A stretch of DNA of 64,000 nucleotides from contig OZ244935.1 of NCBI GenBank assembly GCA_965222005.1, positions 2,604,001-2,668,000 on the forward strand, given 5' to 3'. The stretch is from CBDCTM01 sp965222005. Its GTDB lineage: Bacteria > Bacteroidota > Bacteroidia > Chitinophagales > Saprospiraceae. Each line of letters starts with the position of its first letter. Positions within the stretch are counted from its first letter, which is position 1. Under the pieces are notes generated by a model, which ran no database searches, had not been told where the DNA came from, and saw nothing but the letters and a program-made list of their open reading frames with translations. The translations under genes were made by a program, and so were the position numbers. Positions 38,443 through 47,713 of this stretch are shown piece after piece.

Positions 38443-39621
38443 TTACCCTCCGCCGTTGAGAGAAAGAAAAAAGCTGACCGCAAAGGAGACAACAGTAAGT
38501 GTAATACCAATCATGAAAATGCCATAGCAGATGCGGAGTTGGTTGTATTTATTGCCCAGGGCTTTGCCGAGGTAATAGAGATCGTTGACGATGGTAGCTT
38601 CCAGCAGTTCCTCTCTTTGCATTACTTCTTTGATGCCGGTTTTGTACTTGGCGATTGGCAGATTGTAAAAATTGCCAAAGAAAAAGAGGTTTGTGTTCCC
38701 TGACTGTATTTGGTCAAAGTTGGTAAGCCCATTCATCTTTATGGGACGGGTAGCGAGGGTTGCGTAAATGATGGAGAGCACACAAGTGATGAGCAGGCAG
38801 GCGGCAGGCGTCAGCAAATACATGTTTTCCCGAACACTGGAAGCCAACAAAGGGATGCTGATCGAAATCACAATAGCATTGATACTAAGCATCATATTGG
38901 CCTTATTGTCGGCAATATTTGTGAGATCAATATGATTTCGGAGAGAAGTTTTAAACATCATTTGGGCGCTTCTACTTCCGCTAATGGTGCCGGAGTCTTT
39001 CTTTTTATTCATGCTTTTTGATTCTTTTTTTAGGAGCTTTTTCACTGTTTTTACATTTTTCTTTTTTTGCGATCCAAATAGTTGTTGGGCGGGTTGGGTA
39101 TAGTAGCGATGCTGTTGTAAAAAATCGAGACTGTCCTGATGCCATTGCTGATCGTTGAAATGCACATTGAGGTGTTTAGCCCACTCGCGCCTGAGATTTT
39201 CTCCCACCTCAATGAAGTCAGCATGTCCCACATTATTGAGATCGGCATCCTTAATGATCTGCTCCATCAAATTGCGCGGCTCCTGTTGAGGGATGGTAGC
39301 TTCGATCAACTCTGCCACCTTTTGGATGTCGGTAGGAGGATAACTTTGCGACTGTAGCAGCTCTTTGGCAATTTCCACACTGGCCGATTCATGCCCTTCG
39401 TACACCTTTACATAGCCTGTATCGTGTAGCAAAGCAGCCAAATACAATATTTCCAACTCCTTGCGGGTAAGTTGCAGCTGCTCGCCAAAGTTTTGTGTGT
39501 ATTTCAATACGGATAGTGTATGTTCGAGATCGTGGTAAAGCATACCTTCAGGCAGCTGATCCTTCAGCAACTTTTCTACATATTGGTAGGTCGTTTTCTC
39601 TATCGGGTTACTTGCTTTCAT
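38443..39621 (-). CDS. HD-domain protein with C-terminal PycTM-like (Pycsar effector-type) membrane domain
   Basis: A 392-residue protein. The N-terminal HD phosphohydrolase domain has His34, His66-Asp67 (ALLHDTGYV) and a later Asp in IKDADLNNVGHADF. After a Lys-rich linker, residues 215-392 (HIDLTNIADNKANMMLSINA, two long hydrophobic segments, FYNLPIAKY, EATIVNDLYYLGKAL) resemble the PycTM/DUF5706 domain of Pycsar effectors. No cyclase gene is adjacent, so a defence role is uncertain; a signalling role (nucleotide hydrolysis plus membrane change) is possible. Confidence 0.78.
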   Translation of the reverse strand: MKASNPIEKTTYQYVEKLLKDQLPEGMLYHDLEHTLSVLKYTQNFGEQLQLTRKELEILYLAALLHDTGYVKVYEGHESASVEIAKELLQSQSYPPTDIQKVAELIEATIPQQEPRNLMEQIIKDADLNNVGHADFIEVGENLRREWAKHLNVHFNDQQWHQDSLDFLQQHRYYTQPAQQLFGSQKKKNVKTVKKLLKKESKSMNKKKDSGTISGSRSAQMMFKTSLRNHIDLTNIADNKANMMLSINAIVISISIPLLASSVRENMYLLTPAACLLITCVLSIIYATLATRPIKMNGLTNFDQIQSGNTNLFFFGNFYNLPIAKYKTGIKEVMQREELLEATIVNDLYYLGKALGNKYNQLRICYGIFMIGITLTVVSFAVSFFLSLNGGG

Positions 39622-39709
39622 TGAGGCAAAGTCTTGTCAAAGGACTTCAATGTGATCATCAGTTCGTCGAGTTCTTCATTTGGAAATTTATGAACAGAGG
39701 ATTGCCAGA

Positions 39710-41359
39710 CTACTCTTCCTCCGATTTGTCCGCCATTACGCGGCCGCCATCCAATTGGTCCTGCCAGGCTTTTAGCTGATCCCACTCCCCCTTTGCGGCA
39801 AAAGCGGCCTGTGCTGGCCAGGTGCCCGGGTCGTGAGAAGCATAGCGTTTGCCACCGCCGGTAAGGATAGCTTTTAGCGCATCCGGCTTGCTGGCAGCCA
39901 ATTGCTGATAGGATTTTATATTCGCATCGTGGAGCAATTGCTCGATCTTTGGCCCAATCCCTTCTATTGCTTTCAAATCATCTGCTTTAGTTGCTGGAGC
40001 AGATTCAGAAACCGACTCCAGGTTGTCTTCCACTTTTTCTTTCACTTCCTTTACAGCAGTCTCGATTTTGTCGCCCAGCACTTCTGCTACTGCTTTTACA
40101 GTATCCACCACATCCTCAAGTGCTTCTCCCATGGTGTTGGTGATGGCATCCATTACGCTATCCTGCTCATTTTTTTCAGAGAGGGCATCGGCCGCCTTTT
40201 CGAGCTGCTCATTGTCACCGGTTCGTGCTTCTTCTGCCTTCTTAATCTCTTGCGCAATTTTATCTTTAGCTGCCTTTCGGGCGGCTTGCACCTTTTCCCG
40301 GTCAGCACGTTTGGCTTCCTTATCTTTCAGACTTTTCATCCTCTTTTCCAACTCTTCCCTGGTTTGAATCATTTCTTTCAACTTCTTTTCCTTGGAGCGG
40401 ATGCGCTCTTCAATCATCTTCAGCTTTGCCTGCCGTATCTGGGCTTCCAATTGCCCGTCGGTAGAAGCAATTTTTTTATTTTGGAAATCGAGTTCTTCGT
40501 GATCACGCCGTATTGACCGCTCCATTTTCTGGATGGCATTGAGCAATCCTTTGTATCTTCTGGTGAGCCGGTCGAGTGGCGAGCTGTCCACCGCATTAGG
40601 GCCGAAGCGCTTTTCTTTAACGGATTTGAAGGCAGCATCGAGCCGCTCCCATACTTTGGTGCGGTGATCCCGGGTGAGCTTAGTCTCTCTAAATTTTCGC
40701 TGAAGCTGCTTGAGCTCATCAAAAACCGCCTGTAGCTTTTTATCCTGTGCTGCCTTGTCCTCAATTTCCTGGAGCGCCTGCATGAATTGCTCAAAATGTT
40801 CTTTCGACAACGATTTGAACTCTTCATCCAAAGCTGACCGCAATTCCTTCATTTTACTAAATAAGGCATTGGTATTATCGCGGAGGGTATTGGCATGCTC
40901 TCTGAAAAGATTGCGTTCGCGCACTTGCTCCTGCACCTTTGCCCAAAAGCCTTTGAGCGATTCCCAGATGGCGGTGTCATAACTACTGAGCTTTTCAATT
41001 TTTTCTTTGAAATCGTTCAGCTCGGCTTCGTACATGCGGTGCAATTTGGCAGATAGCACAATGAAGTGCCACTCGGTTTGGGCGCGCTGGATGATGTCTC
41101 CCCGCTCTACTTTGATGTGCTCGGGCAGTAGGCTGCCATTGACGCTGAGCTCTCTTTCTTCTTTCGTATGGCCATCGGGAAGGCTGACTTCCTTGCCATT
41201 ACGCCATTCATCCATCATTTGTTTGACAAATTCCTCACTTGCCGAGCTTTCAGGAAAGGTGTAAAGGATTACTTTGCTCTGCTCCGCAAGGAGTTCTAAT
41301 GCGATGAGTATCTTCTGGTCTTTTTCGTCTGTGCCCCAAAGTACAATCTTAGTCTTCAT
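39710..41359 (-). CDS. Coiled-coil protein with DUF349-like segment and C-terminal helix-hairpin-helix
   Basis: A 549-residue soluble protein. About 100-260 is helical with a DUF349-like segment (DHRTKVWERLDAAFKSVKEK). About 280-400 is a charged coiled coil (IEERIRSKEKKLKEMIQTRE). The last 80 residues contain DDLKAIEGIGPKIEQLLHDA, a helix-hairpin-helix motif that usually binds DNA or RNA. The N-terminal 100 residues match nothing I know. It ends about 90 nt upstream of the HD-PycTM gene on the same strand. Confidence 0.7.
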   Translation of the reverse strand: MKTKIVLWGTDEKDQKILIALELLAEQSKVILYTFPESSASEEFVKQMMDEWRNGKEVSLPDGHTKEERELSVNGSLLPEHIKVERGDIIQRAQTEWHFIVLSAKLHRMYEAELNDFKEKIEKLSSYDTAIWESLKGFWAKVQEQVRERNLFREHANTLRDNTNALFSKMKELRSALDEEFKSLSKEHFEQFMQALQEIEDKAAQDKKLQAVFDELKQLQRKFRETKLTRDHRTKVWERLDAAFKSVKEKRFGPNAVDSSPLDRLTRRYKGLLNAIQKMERSIRRDHEELDFQNKKIASTDGQLEAQIRQAKLKMIEERIRSKEKKLKEMIQTREELEKRMKSLKDKEAKRADREKVQAARKAAKDKIAQEIKKAEEARTGDNEQLEKAADALSEKNEQDSVMDAITNTMGEALEDVVDTVKAVAEVLGDKIETAVKEVKEKVEDNLESVSESAPATKADDLKAIEGIGPKIEQLLHDANIKSYQQLAASKPDALKAILTGGGKRYASHDPGTWPAQAAFAAKGEWDQLKAWQDQLDGGRVMADKSEEE

Positions 41360-41531
41360 GATTCGGTGATGTATATACGTTAGTCAAAAAATGGGATTCG
41401 ATGTAGGTTATATCAGTCGTTCTGCAATGCGTTGTGGTAGTACTAAAATTCTAAAAATACTAAATTACCAAAAAACCTCAAATTTTCTGCAAATCCGTCA
41501 GCCTCGCTGAAGATTTATTGCGAGTGTTTAC

Positions 41532-42551
41532 TTATTGGCCAGATCTGGAACCAGCAGCAGCGTGTATAGCTTGCAGATATTCGGCAATTTGAACGGCATT
41601 GGTAGCCGCTCCCTTGCGCAAATTGTCAGAAACAACCCACAAATTCAGCGCTTTTGGCACAGAAAAATCCCTTCTTACCCGGCCAACGAATACTTCGTCC
41701 TTGTCTTTGGCAAATAAAGGCATCGGATATTGGTGCTTCGAAATATCATCCATCAGGCAAACACCTTCCGTGGAAGCAAGTAGTTTTTTTACCTCTGCTA
41801 TTTCAAAATCTGCTTTTAATTCCACATTCACGCTTTCCGAATGCCCACCATGTACCGGCACCCGCACTGCCGTAGCCGTGATGCGCAGACTTGGGTCGTC
41901 CAGAATTTTTCGCGTTTCGTTCACCAGTTTCATCTCCTCACGGGTATAGTCATTCTCCAGAAAAACATCGCAATGTGGCAGGCAGTTTTCAAAAATCGGA
42001 TGTGGGTAGGCCATCTCCTTTTCCGTAAGGCTGCGGTCGTTTTTTTCTGCTTCATACTGCTGTACCGCCTTCACCCCTGTGCCGGTGAAGGATTGGTAAG
42101 TGGAAATAACGATCCTGCGAATGCCGTAGCGGCGATGCAAAGGTGCCAGCGCCATCACCAACTGAATGGTAGAACAATTGGGATTGGCAATGATCTTGTC
42201 CTGGCTCGTAAGTTGGCCGGCATTGATTTCGGGCACTACCAGTTTGATGTGAGGCTCCATTCGCCAGGCTGATGAATTATCGATGACTGTGGTGCCGGCA
42301 TCCGCAAACTTCGGGGCCCATTCTTTCGATACCGATCCGCCAGCCGAAAAAATAGCCACAGTGGGTTGGGCCGCAACAGCATCAGCCGCGCTAACTACCT
42401 TATGAGGCTGGCCGTGGAACAAAATGTCTTTGCCAACAGAGCGGGAGGAGGCAACAGGGATCAGCTGGCTGACAGGAAACTTTCGCTCCTCCAATACTTT
42501 TAACATCACGGTACCCACCAAGCCAGTGACACCTACAATTGCTATTTTCAT
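41532..42551 (-). CDS. asd: Aspartate-semialdehyde dehydrogenase
   Basis: A 339-residue enzyme, typical length. The nucleotide-binding GVTGLVGTVMLKVLEER, catalytic Cys126 in IIANPNCSTIQL and VPVHGGHSESVNVEL place it in the Asd family. It makes aspartate semialdehyde from aspartyl phosphate, the branch point to lysine/diaminopimelate, threonine and methionine. The divergent neighbour starts 120 nt away; the gap 41360-41531 downstream holds no gene. Confidence 0.93.
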   Translation of the reverse strand: MKIAIVGVTGLVGTVMLKVLEERKFPVSQLIPVASSRSVGKDILFHGQPHKVVSAADAVAAQPTVAIFSAGGSVSKEWAPKFADAGTTVIDNSSAWRMEPHIKLVVPEINAGQLTSQDKIIANPNCSTIQLVMALAPLHRRYGIRRIVISTYQSFTGTGVKAVQQYEAEKNDRSLTEKEMAYPHPIFENCLPHCDVFLENDYTREEMKLVNETRKILDDPSLRITATAVRVPVHGGHSESVNVELKADFEIAEVKKLLASTEGVCLMDDISKHQYPMPLFAKDKDEVFVGRVRRDFSVPKALNLWVVSDNLRKGAATNAVQIAEYLQAIHAAAGSRSGQ

Positions 42552-42660
42552 AATTGATCTACTTTGAATCTATTGACAATCGCCGGTTTAACGAAATTAT
42601 CCATTCACGGGTTGCTTTCTGCCAATGCGGGTAAAGATAAAGGCTTTTCGCATTTATTGC

Positions 42661-42668
42661 TATTTTTG
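42661..42668 (+). promoter_or_regulatory. TAnnTTTG box 3 nt before the lamin-tail gene start
   Basis: TATTTTTG is an exact consensus -7 box; the ATG at 42672 lies 3 nt after it. If used, the mRNA would be leaderless or nearly so. Confidence 0.4.
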
Positions 42669-42671
42669 GGC

Positions 42672-45600
42672 ATGATACGGATCGCTCTGTTTTGCGTGCT
42701 TTATTGCTGCCCTGTCCTTGCGTTTTGTCAGTTGGAGGACGACTTTTCCGATGGCAACCTTACCGCCAATCCCGCCTGGCAGGGTGATTTGGATTCTTTC
42801 ACCGTCAATGCCAGCCTTGAGATGCAGCTCATGGCTACTGCCAGTGGGCAATCCTCCATTTTTGCTCCGCTCAACATTCCCGACAGCGTGGTTTGGGCTT
42901 TTTACCTGCGCATGGATTTTGCGCCCTCCGGCACCAATCGCTTAAAAATTTATCTACAGGCAGATGATGCAAATCTGCCCTCTGCCAGCGGCTATTATCT
43001 GGAAGTGGGCGAATCGGGCAGTGAGGATGCATTGCGCCTTTATCGGCAAGATGCAGCCACGGCCAGCTTGCTGGCTACAGCTAGTTCGGGCACTATGGGA
43101 ACCGAACCGGCGGTAGCGAGGCTGCAGATCAGCCGCTCAGGGCAGGGTGTGTGGCGCCTGGCGGCTGATTATTCGGGCGGCCAGCAGTTGGTAGAAGAGT
43201 TTGTGGTGACGGATAATACGTATGGAAGCGGAGCTTCTTTTTTTGGCTTCGAATGCCACTATAGCAGCACCCGCAAAGACAAGTTTTTCTTCGATGATAT
43301 TGCTATCCGCCTTCTGTTGCCTGATACCGAAGCACCGGTCTTGCTAGAGGCTACGGCTATTTCCGCCAATCAGCTGGACGTATCCTTCGATGAAACACTG
43401 CAAGCGGCGGCGGCAGAGCAGGTCAGCAATTATTTTGTGGATGGCGGCATTGGCTCTCCTTCCACAGCTATGCTCGATGCAGCCGATCCGTCTTTGGTGC
43501 ATTTGGGCTTTGCCCTTAATTTTGCCAGTGGTCAGCCCTATCAGATCACGGCAAGCAATATGACCGATGTGCATAATAACGTAGCTGCCGATCAGATTTT
43601 TGATTTTACTTATTACTTGCTTGAAGCGGCCGCTCCTTTTGACATTCTGATCAATGAAATTTTAGCCGACCCAACGCCTTTAGTGGGCTTGCCAGATGCT
43701 GAATATGTCGAATTGTACAACCGCAGCTCTAAGGTGATCGACCTGGCAGAGCTGCAATTCGGCAAAACCGGCGGCAGCCCTCAATCATTGCCGAATGGCC
43801 TGCTATTGCCCGGCGAATATATCATCCTTACCGATGATAGCAAAGCAGCACTTCTGGCGTCTTTCGGAAGGGTGATCAGCCTAAATAGTATGCCCGCTCT
43901 GACCAATACCGGAGATGAGTTGATACTTTCCACAACCGGAGGGATGGTGATCCATGAGGTGAACTATACAGACGACTGGTATCAGGATGCTGACAAGGCT
44001 GATGGTGGCTGGAGCCTGGAGCTGATCAATCCTGGGCTGTATTGCATAGGCGATGCCAATTGGATAGCTTCCAATGATGTTCAAGGTGGTACGCCCGGCA
44101 GTCAGAATACAGTGTTCGATGATGAGCCGGACAGCGAGGGGCCGCATTTGCTGCAGGCTATTCCTCTGAATGATCGACAAATTCGCTTGTTTTTTGACGA
44201 GATACTATCGGATAATGTAGAGGACATCACCATCTATAACATCGGCCCGGGACTAGGGGCAGTAATAAGCGCTGAGTTGGAATTGCCCGACCTCAGTAGT
44301 GTACTGCTCGAGATAGAAGCGCCCTTTTTTGAAGATGCTGCCAGCTATACAATTGGCCTTACTGACCAACTGACAGACTGCTCCGGCAATAGCATCGAGG
44401 GCAGTAAAACCTTGAATTTTGAGTATTACGATATGCGTTTTGCAGCCCCTTTTGATGTCTTGATTACCGAGATTATGGCGGACCCTGTTTTGGATGGCGG
44501 TGGTACGCTGGGCTTGCCGGCGGTGGAATATGTAGAGCTTCACAATCGCTCGGATCAGGTATTGAATTTAGAAAATTATATACTTTCCGATCGAAGTGGC
44601 GAAGTGTTGTTGCCTTACTATCTGCTGTTTCCGGGGAGCTATGTGCTGCTTTATGAGGCAGGTAGCCCTTCCTTCCAAACACTCAGCGATAGCTTACCCT
44701 TGGCAGGATTTATCGGGTTGGGAAATGAATCCGACGATCTTGAGCTGCGTTCGCAGGATGGCACTTTGCTGCATAGTGTATATTATACGGATAATTGGTA
44801 TAGAGATAGTGGCAAGAAGAACGGCGGCTGGAGTCTTGAATTGATCGATACGGCCCAGCCTTGCCTGGGAATGGCAAATTGGCGGGCCTGTGAAAAGCTG
44901 TCGGGCGGAACGCCGGCAGCGGCCAATTCGGTAGCCACCGAGTTGGTTGTAACCCCCGGCCCGCAATTGCTCAGAGTGTTTCCAACAACAGAAAATCAAT
45001 TGCGACTGACCTTTGATCGGGCACTGGATATACAAACTGCCGAAGGGCTGACACACTACCAGCTTGAAGGCTTTAGTATCGTTGATGCCAGTGTGGAAAC
45101 TCCCTTTTTCACCTCCGTTCTGCTTCAGTTGAATCCTGCTTTTGAAGCTGGCCAAATTTATGAGCTGCACGTGCAAAACAGCTTGCCGGATTGTACGGGG
45201 CAGCTGGCTGATACGGAGCAAACGGCTTCATTTGGATTAGCAGAAGATGTAATGCCTAATGATTTGGTAATCAACGAGATACTTTTCAATCCGGAGACAG
45301 GAGGCGCACGCTTTGTAGAGCTGTACAACCGCTCAGATAAGGCCGTCAATGCTGCCGCATTGGTGTTGGCCAGGCGCAATGAGCTGGGAGAGGTGGATCA
45401 GGTGAAACCCGTGCTGGAGAACTATCTTGTGCTTCCTGGATCGTATCTGGTACTTAGCCCTGATCCGGGAGATATTTTGAGTCGCTATACGGTTGAAAAT
45501 CCAGGGGCTATGCTGACCAATGCAGTGCCTACTTATGGCGACAAAGAGGGTACCGTATTAGTCTATCGGTCCGTTTTGAATGATGTATTACTGATTGATG

Positions 45601-46103
45601 AGTTGCAATATACGCGGGATTTCCACAATAGCCTGCTGGATGATGAGGATGGTGTTTCTTTGGAGCGGATCGATCCGGATGGCCCCACTCAGGTGGAGAG
45701 CAACTGGCACTCGGCTGCCCAGGCGGCAGGTTTCGCTACCCCAACTTATCAAAACAGTCAATATGCAAAGAGCTCTCCCTCAGGGGAAATGGTGAGCCTG
45801 GCCAATACTACCCTCTCTCCGGATGGCGATGGCCTTGAGGATTTTCTGCTGATTCAATATCAATTGCCACAAGCCGGATTTTTTGCTAATGTACAGATAT
45901 ACGATGCAGCGGGCCGGTTGATCAGGAAGGTGGCGAGTAATGAACTGTTGGCGCAGCAAGGAAACTTTAAATGGGACGGCACGATGGCCAATGGCGGTAA
46001 GGCGAGAATGGGCATTTATGTGGTGTGGGTGGAACTGTTTTCGGTAGATGGAAAGACGCAAACCTTCAAAGAAACAATCGTGTTGGCGGGGCAGTTGGAA
46101 TAG
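42672..46103 (+). CDS. Lamin-tail-domain secreted protein with gliding/T9SS-type C-terminus
   Basis: An 1143-residue secreted protein (MIRIALFCVLYCCPVLAFCQ; the ATG at 42672 gives this signal). An N-terminal beta-sandwich is followed by alternating Ig-like segments (LDVSFDETLQAAAAEQVSNY) and lamin-tail domains starting FDILINEILADP, FDVLITEIMADP and DLVINEILFNP, each with EYVELYNRS-type strands. The C-terminal about 100 residues (TLSPDGDGLEDFLLIQYQLP...WDGTMANGGKARMGIYVVW) resemble the gliding-motility or type B T9SS domain. A structural or adhesive role at the surface is likely. Confidence 0.85.
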   Translation: MIRIALFCVLYCCPVLAFCQLEDDFSDGNLTANPAWQGDLDSFTVNASLEMQLMATASGQSSIFAPLNIPDSVVWAFYLRMDFAPSGTNRLKIYLQADDANLPSASGYYLEVGESGSEDALRLYRQDAATASLLATASSGTMGTEPAVARLQISRSGQGVWRLAADYSGGQQLVEEFVVTDNTYGSGASFFGFECHYSSTRKDKFFFDDIAIRLLLPDTEAPVLLEATAISANQLDVSFDETLQAAAAEQVSNYFVDGGIGSPSTAMLDAADPSLVHLGFALNFASGQPYQITASNMTDVHNNVAADQIFDFTYYLLEAAAPFDILINEILADPTPLVGLPDAEYVELYNRSSKVIDLAELQFGKTGGSPQSLPNGLLLPGEYIILTDDSKAALLASFGRVISLNSMPALTNTGDELILSTTGGMVIHEVNYTDDWYQDADKADGGWSLELINPGLYCIGDANWIASNDVQGGTPGSQNTVFDDEPDSEGPHLLQAIPLNDRQIRLFFDEILSDNVEDITIYNIGPGLGAVISAELELPDLSSVLLEIEAPFFEDAASYTIGLTDQLTDCSGNSIEGSKTLNFEYYDMRFAAPFDVLITEIMADPVLDGGGTLGLPAVEYVELHNRSDQVLNLENYILSDRSGEVLLPYYLLFPGSYVLLYEAGSPSFQTLSDSLPLAGFIGLGNESDDLELRSQDGTLLHSVYYTDNWYRDSGKKNGGWSLELIDTAQPCLGMANWRACEKLSGGTPAAANSVATELVVTPGPQLLRVFPTTENQLRLTFDRALDIQTAEGLTHYQLEGFSIVDASVETPFFTSVLLQLNPAFEAGQIYELHVQNSLPDCTGQLADTEQTASFGLAEDVMPNDLVINEILFNPETGGARFVELYNRSDKAVNAAALVLARRNELGEVDQVKPVLENYLVLPGSYLVLSPDPGDILSRYTVENPGAMLTNAVPTYGDKEGTVLVYRSVLNDVLLIDELQYTRDFHNSLLDDEDGVSLERIDPDGPTQVESNWHSAAQAAGFATPTYQNSQYAKSSPSGEMVSLANTTLSPDGDGLEDFLLIQYQLPQAGFFANVQIYDAAGRLIRKVASNELLAQQGNFKWDGTMANGGKARMGIYVVWVELFSVDGKTQTFKETIVLAGQLE

Positions 46104-46188
46104 AAGCAGAAATTGACTGGCGTTTGCCAAATAATCTGTAGGAAGTAATTGACAAGATATTAAAGAAATTTCTATCTTGTGGCCGGAT

Positions 46189-47157
46189 ATGATTAGCCGA
46201 TTATTAAATTATCGATACACCCAGCTCGCTTTAATAAGTTTGATAGTAATCGGAATGCTGATTTGCATATTTGCACCCAATTACTATCTGTTCAAAATGG
46301 GCACCCGATTTGCCATCCAGATCATGCTGGGCTATCTGCTGTTGGGGCTTGTGTTTTTGTTGATGAAGCAATCCAAGCTCATGTTCACCAGCTTTGCCTG
46401 TTGCGCGGGCTTGTGTATGTTTTTGAAATATTCCTCCAACACAGACTTTCGCCTGCCTGTACCCACCAGCGACCTGGTCATCAAGGCAGCACATTTCAAC
46501 CTCAGCGGCTCCAACGAAGATTATCAAAGTACCATTCACACGATCCTTTCGGCTGATGCCGAAATCGTTTCGATCCAGGAAGTGACCCCCGATTGGGCTG
46601 CTATTCTGGAAGATTCGCTCAGGCAGGTATATCCCTTCTCCCGCTCGGTGATCCGATTTGACCCATATGGATTGGCTATTTATTCCAAATATCCCTTTGA
46701 AATGACGGACACTTTTTTGTTTGAAGATATTCCTAATCTGGTGGGCTGTGTTCGACCTCCCGGTGTGGTTCGTCCGATTTATTTTATTAGTTCGCATACT
46801 ACCCCCCCCTTGTACAGCACCGCTTTTGAACGTTTGAGAGGGCATTTGAAGAAAATTGCCAACTACGCAAAAGACCTGTCGGCTCCGGTGATTACGATGG
46901 GCGATTACAATGCGCCTCCCTGGTGGACGGAAATTCAGCACATGAAGGATTTTGCCCAATTGAACGACAGCCGCCGCAGTGTGGAGTCGGGCTGGATGCA
47001 CGTATTTCAAAATCCGGTGGATTACATTTTTTATTCCAAGCACTTCACCTGTGTGGGATTTGAAAACATCAATACGGCCTCTTCCAGCCATCTTGGGATA
47101 AAAGGAGTTTATGAAATAAAGCCTGATCGGAGTCATGCTAAAGCGGCTGTTCAATAG
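46189..47157 (+). CDS. Endonuclease/exonuclease/phosphatase-family membrane protein
   Basis: A 322-residue protein with three N-terminal hydrophobic segments (to about residue 85) and a C-terminal EEP domain. Motifs are SIQEVTPDW (metal Glu), VITMGDYNAPPW (Asp/Asn) and SSSHLGIKG (catalytic His, where many relatives have SDH). ATG 46189 is used; a TTG at 46177 is possible. Membrane-bound members act on phosphodiester or phospholipid substrates; the reaction here is unknown. Its 3' end overlaps dgkA by 23 nt, suggesting a lipid-linked role (inference). Confidence 0.8.
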   Translation: MISRLLNYRYTQLALISLIVIGMLICIFAPNYYLFKMGTRFAIQIMLGYLLLGLVFLLMKQSKLMFTSFACCAGLCMFLKYSSNTDFRLPVPTSDLVIKAAHFNLSGSNEDYQSTIHTILSADAEIVSIQEVTPDWAAILEDSLRQVYPFSRSVIRFDPYGLAIYSKYPFEMTDTFLFEDIPNLVGCVRPPGVVRPIYFISSHTTPPLYSTAFERLRGHLKKIANYAKDLSAPVITMGDYNAPPWWTEIQHMKDFAQLNDSRRSVESGWMHVFQNPVDYIFYSKHFTCVGFENINTASSSHLGIKGVYEIKPDRSHAKAAVQ

Positions 47158-47503
47158 TTTTGGTTATGCCATCAATGGGATAATTGATATGATTGGAGCG
47201 GAGCCCAATGCCCGCATCCACCTGGTATTTGCTGTGCTGGTGATCCTATCGGGCTGGGCATTTGAAGTGAGCCTGACAGAGTGGAGTATCCTGGGAATTT
47301 GTATAGCGGCTGTATTTGCTGCCGAAGCATTTAATACAGCTATCGAATACCTGACCGACCTGGCCTCTCCGGAGCAACATCCATTGGCCGGAAAAGCCAA
47401 AGATGCGGCGGCGGGAGCTGTGCTTTGCTGTGCCATCGGATCGGCGGTGGCGGGTCTGCTTATTTTCGGTCCCAAAATCGGACGGTTGATGGGCTGGTTT
47501 TAG
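47135..47503 (+). CDS. dgkA: Diacylglycerol/undecaprenol kinase
   Basis: A 122-residue integral membrane protein. EAFNTAIEYLTDLASPEQHP with the following GKAKDAAAGAVL is the DgkA/UdpK active-site signature, and three transmembrane helices follow. It phosphorylates diacylglycerol or undecaprenol, recycling lipids used in envelope synthesis. It starts inside the preceding EEP gene (23-nt overlap), so the two are co-translated. The following gap 47504-47713 has no gene. Confidence 0.88.
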   Translation: MLKRLFNSFGYAINGIIDMIGAEPNARIHLVFAVLVILSGWAFEVSLTEWSILGICIAAVFAAEAFNTAIEYLTDLASPEQHPLAGKAKDAAAGAVLCCAIGSAVAGLLIFGPKIGRLMGWF

Positions 47504-47713
47504 CTAATCTTAGGCAGGCTTATTGCTGGATACTACTCAATTTTGTATTTTTAGATTTTTCATCCCACCTACAGAAAATACGTAACCTGTACTGGCTTAG
47601 GTTGAATGCAAACCATTCGACAAGGCCCTATCATATGTGAATACGAGCTTCAAAAGACTCGACTTAACATATTTTCTAAATTTTATTTATAATAAAGTGA
47701 TTTACAGGTTTTT

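Noticed and set aside
38443..39621. Complete Pycsar defence operon
   Set aside because: No uridylate or cytidylate cyclase gene is adjacent; only the effector-like domain is present.
46231..47154. Long antisense frame on minus opposite the EEP gene
   Set aside because: It lies wholly within a gene with clear motifs, and its translation shows no domain.
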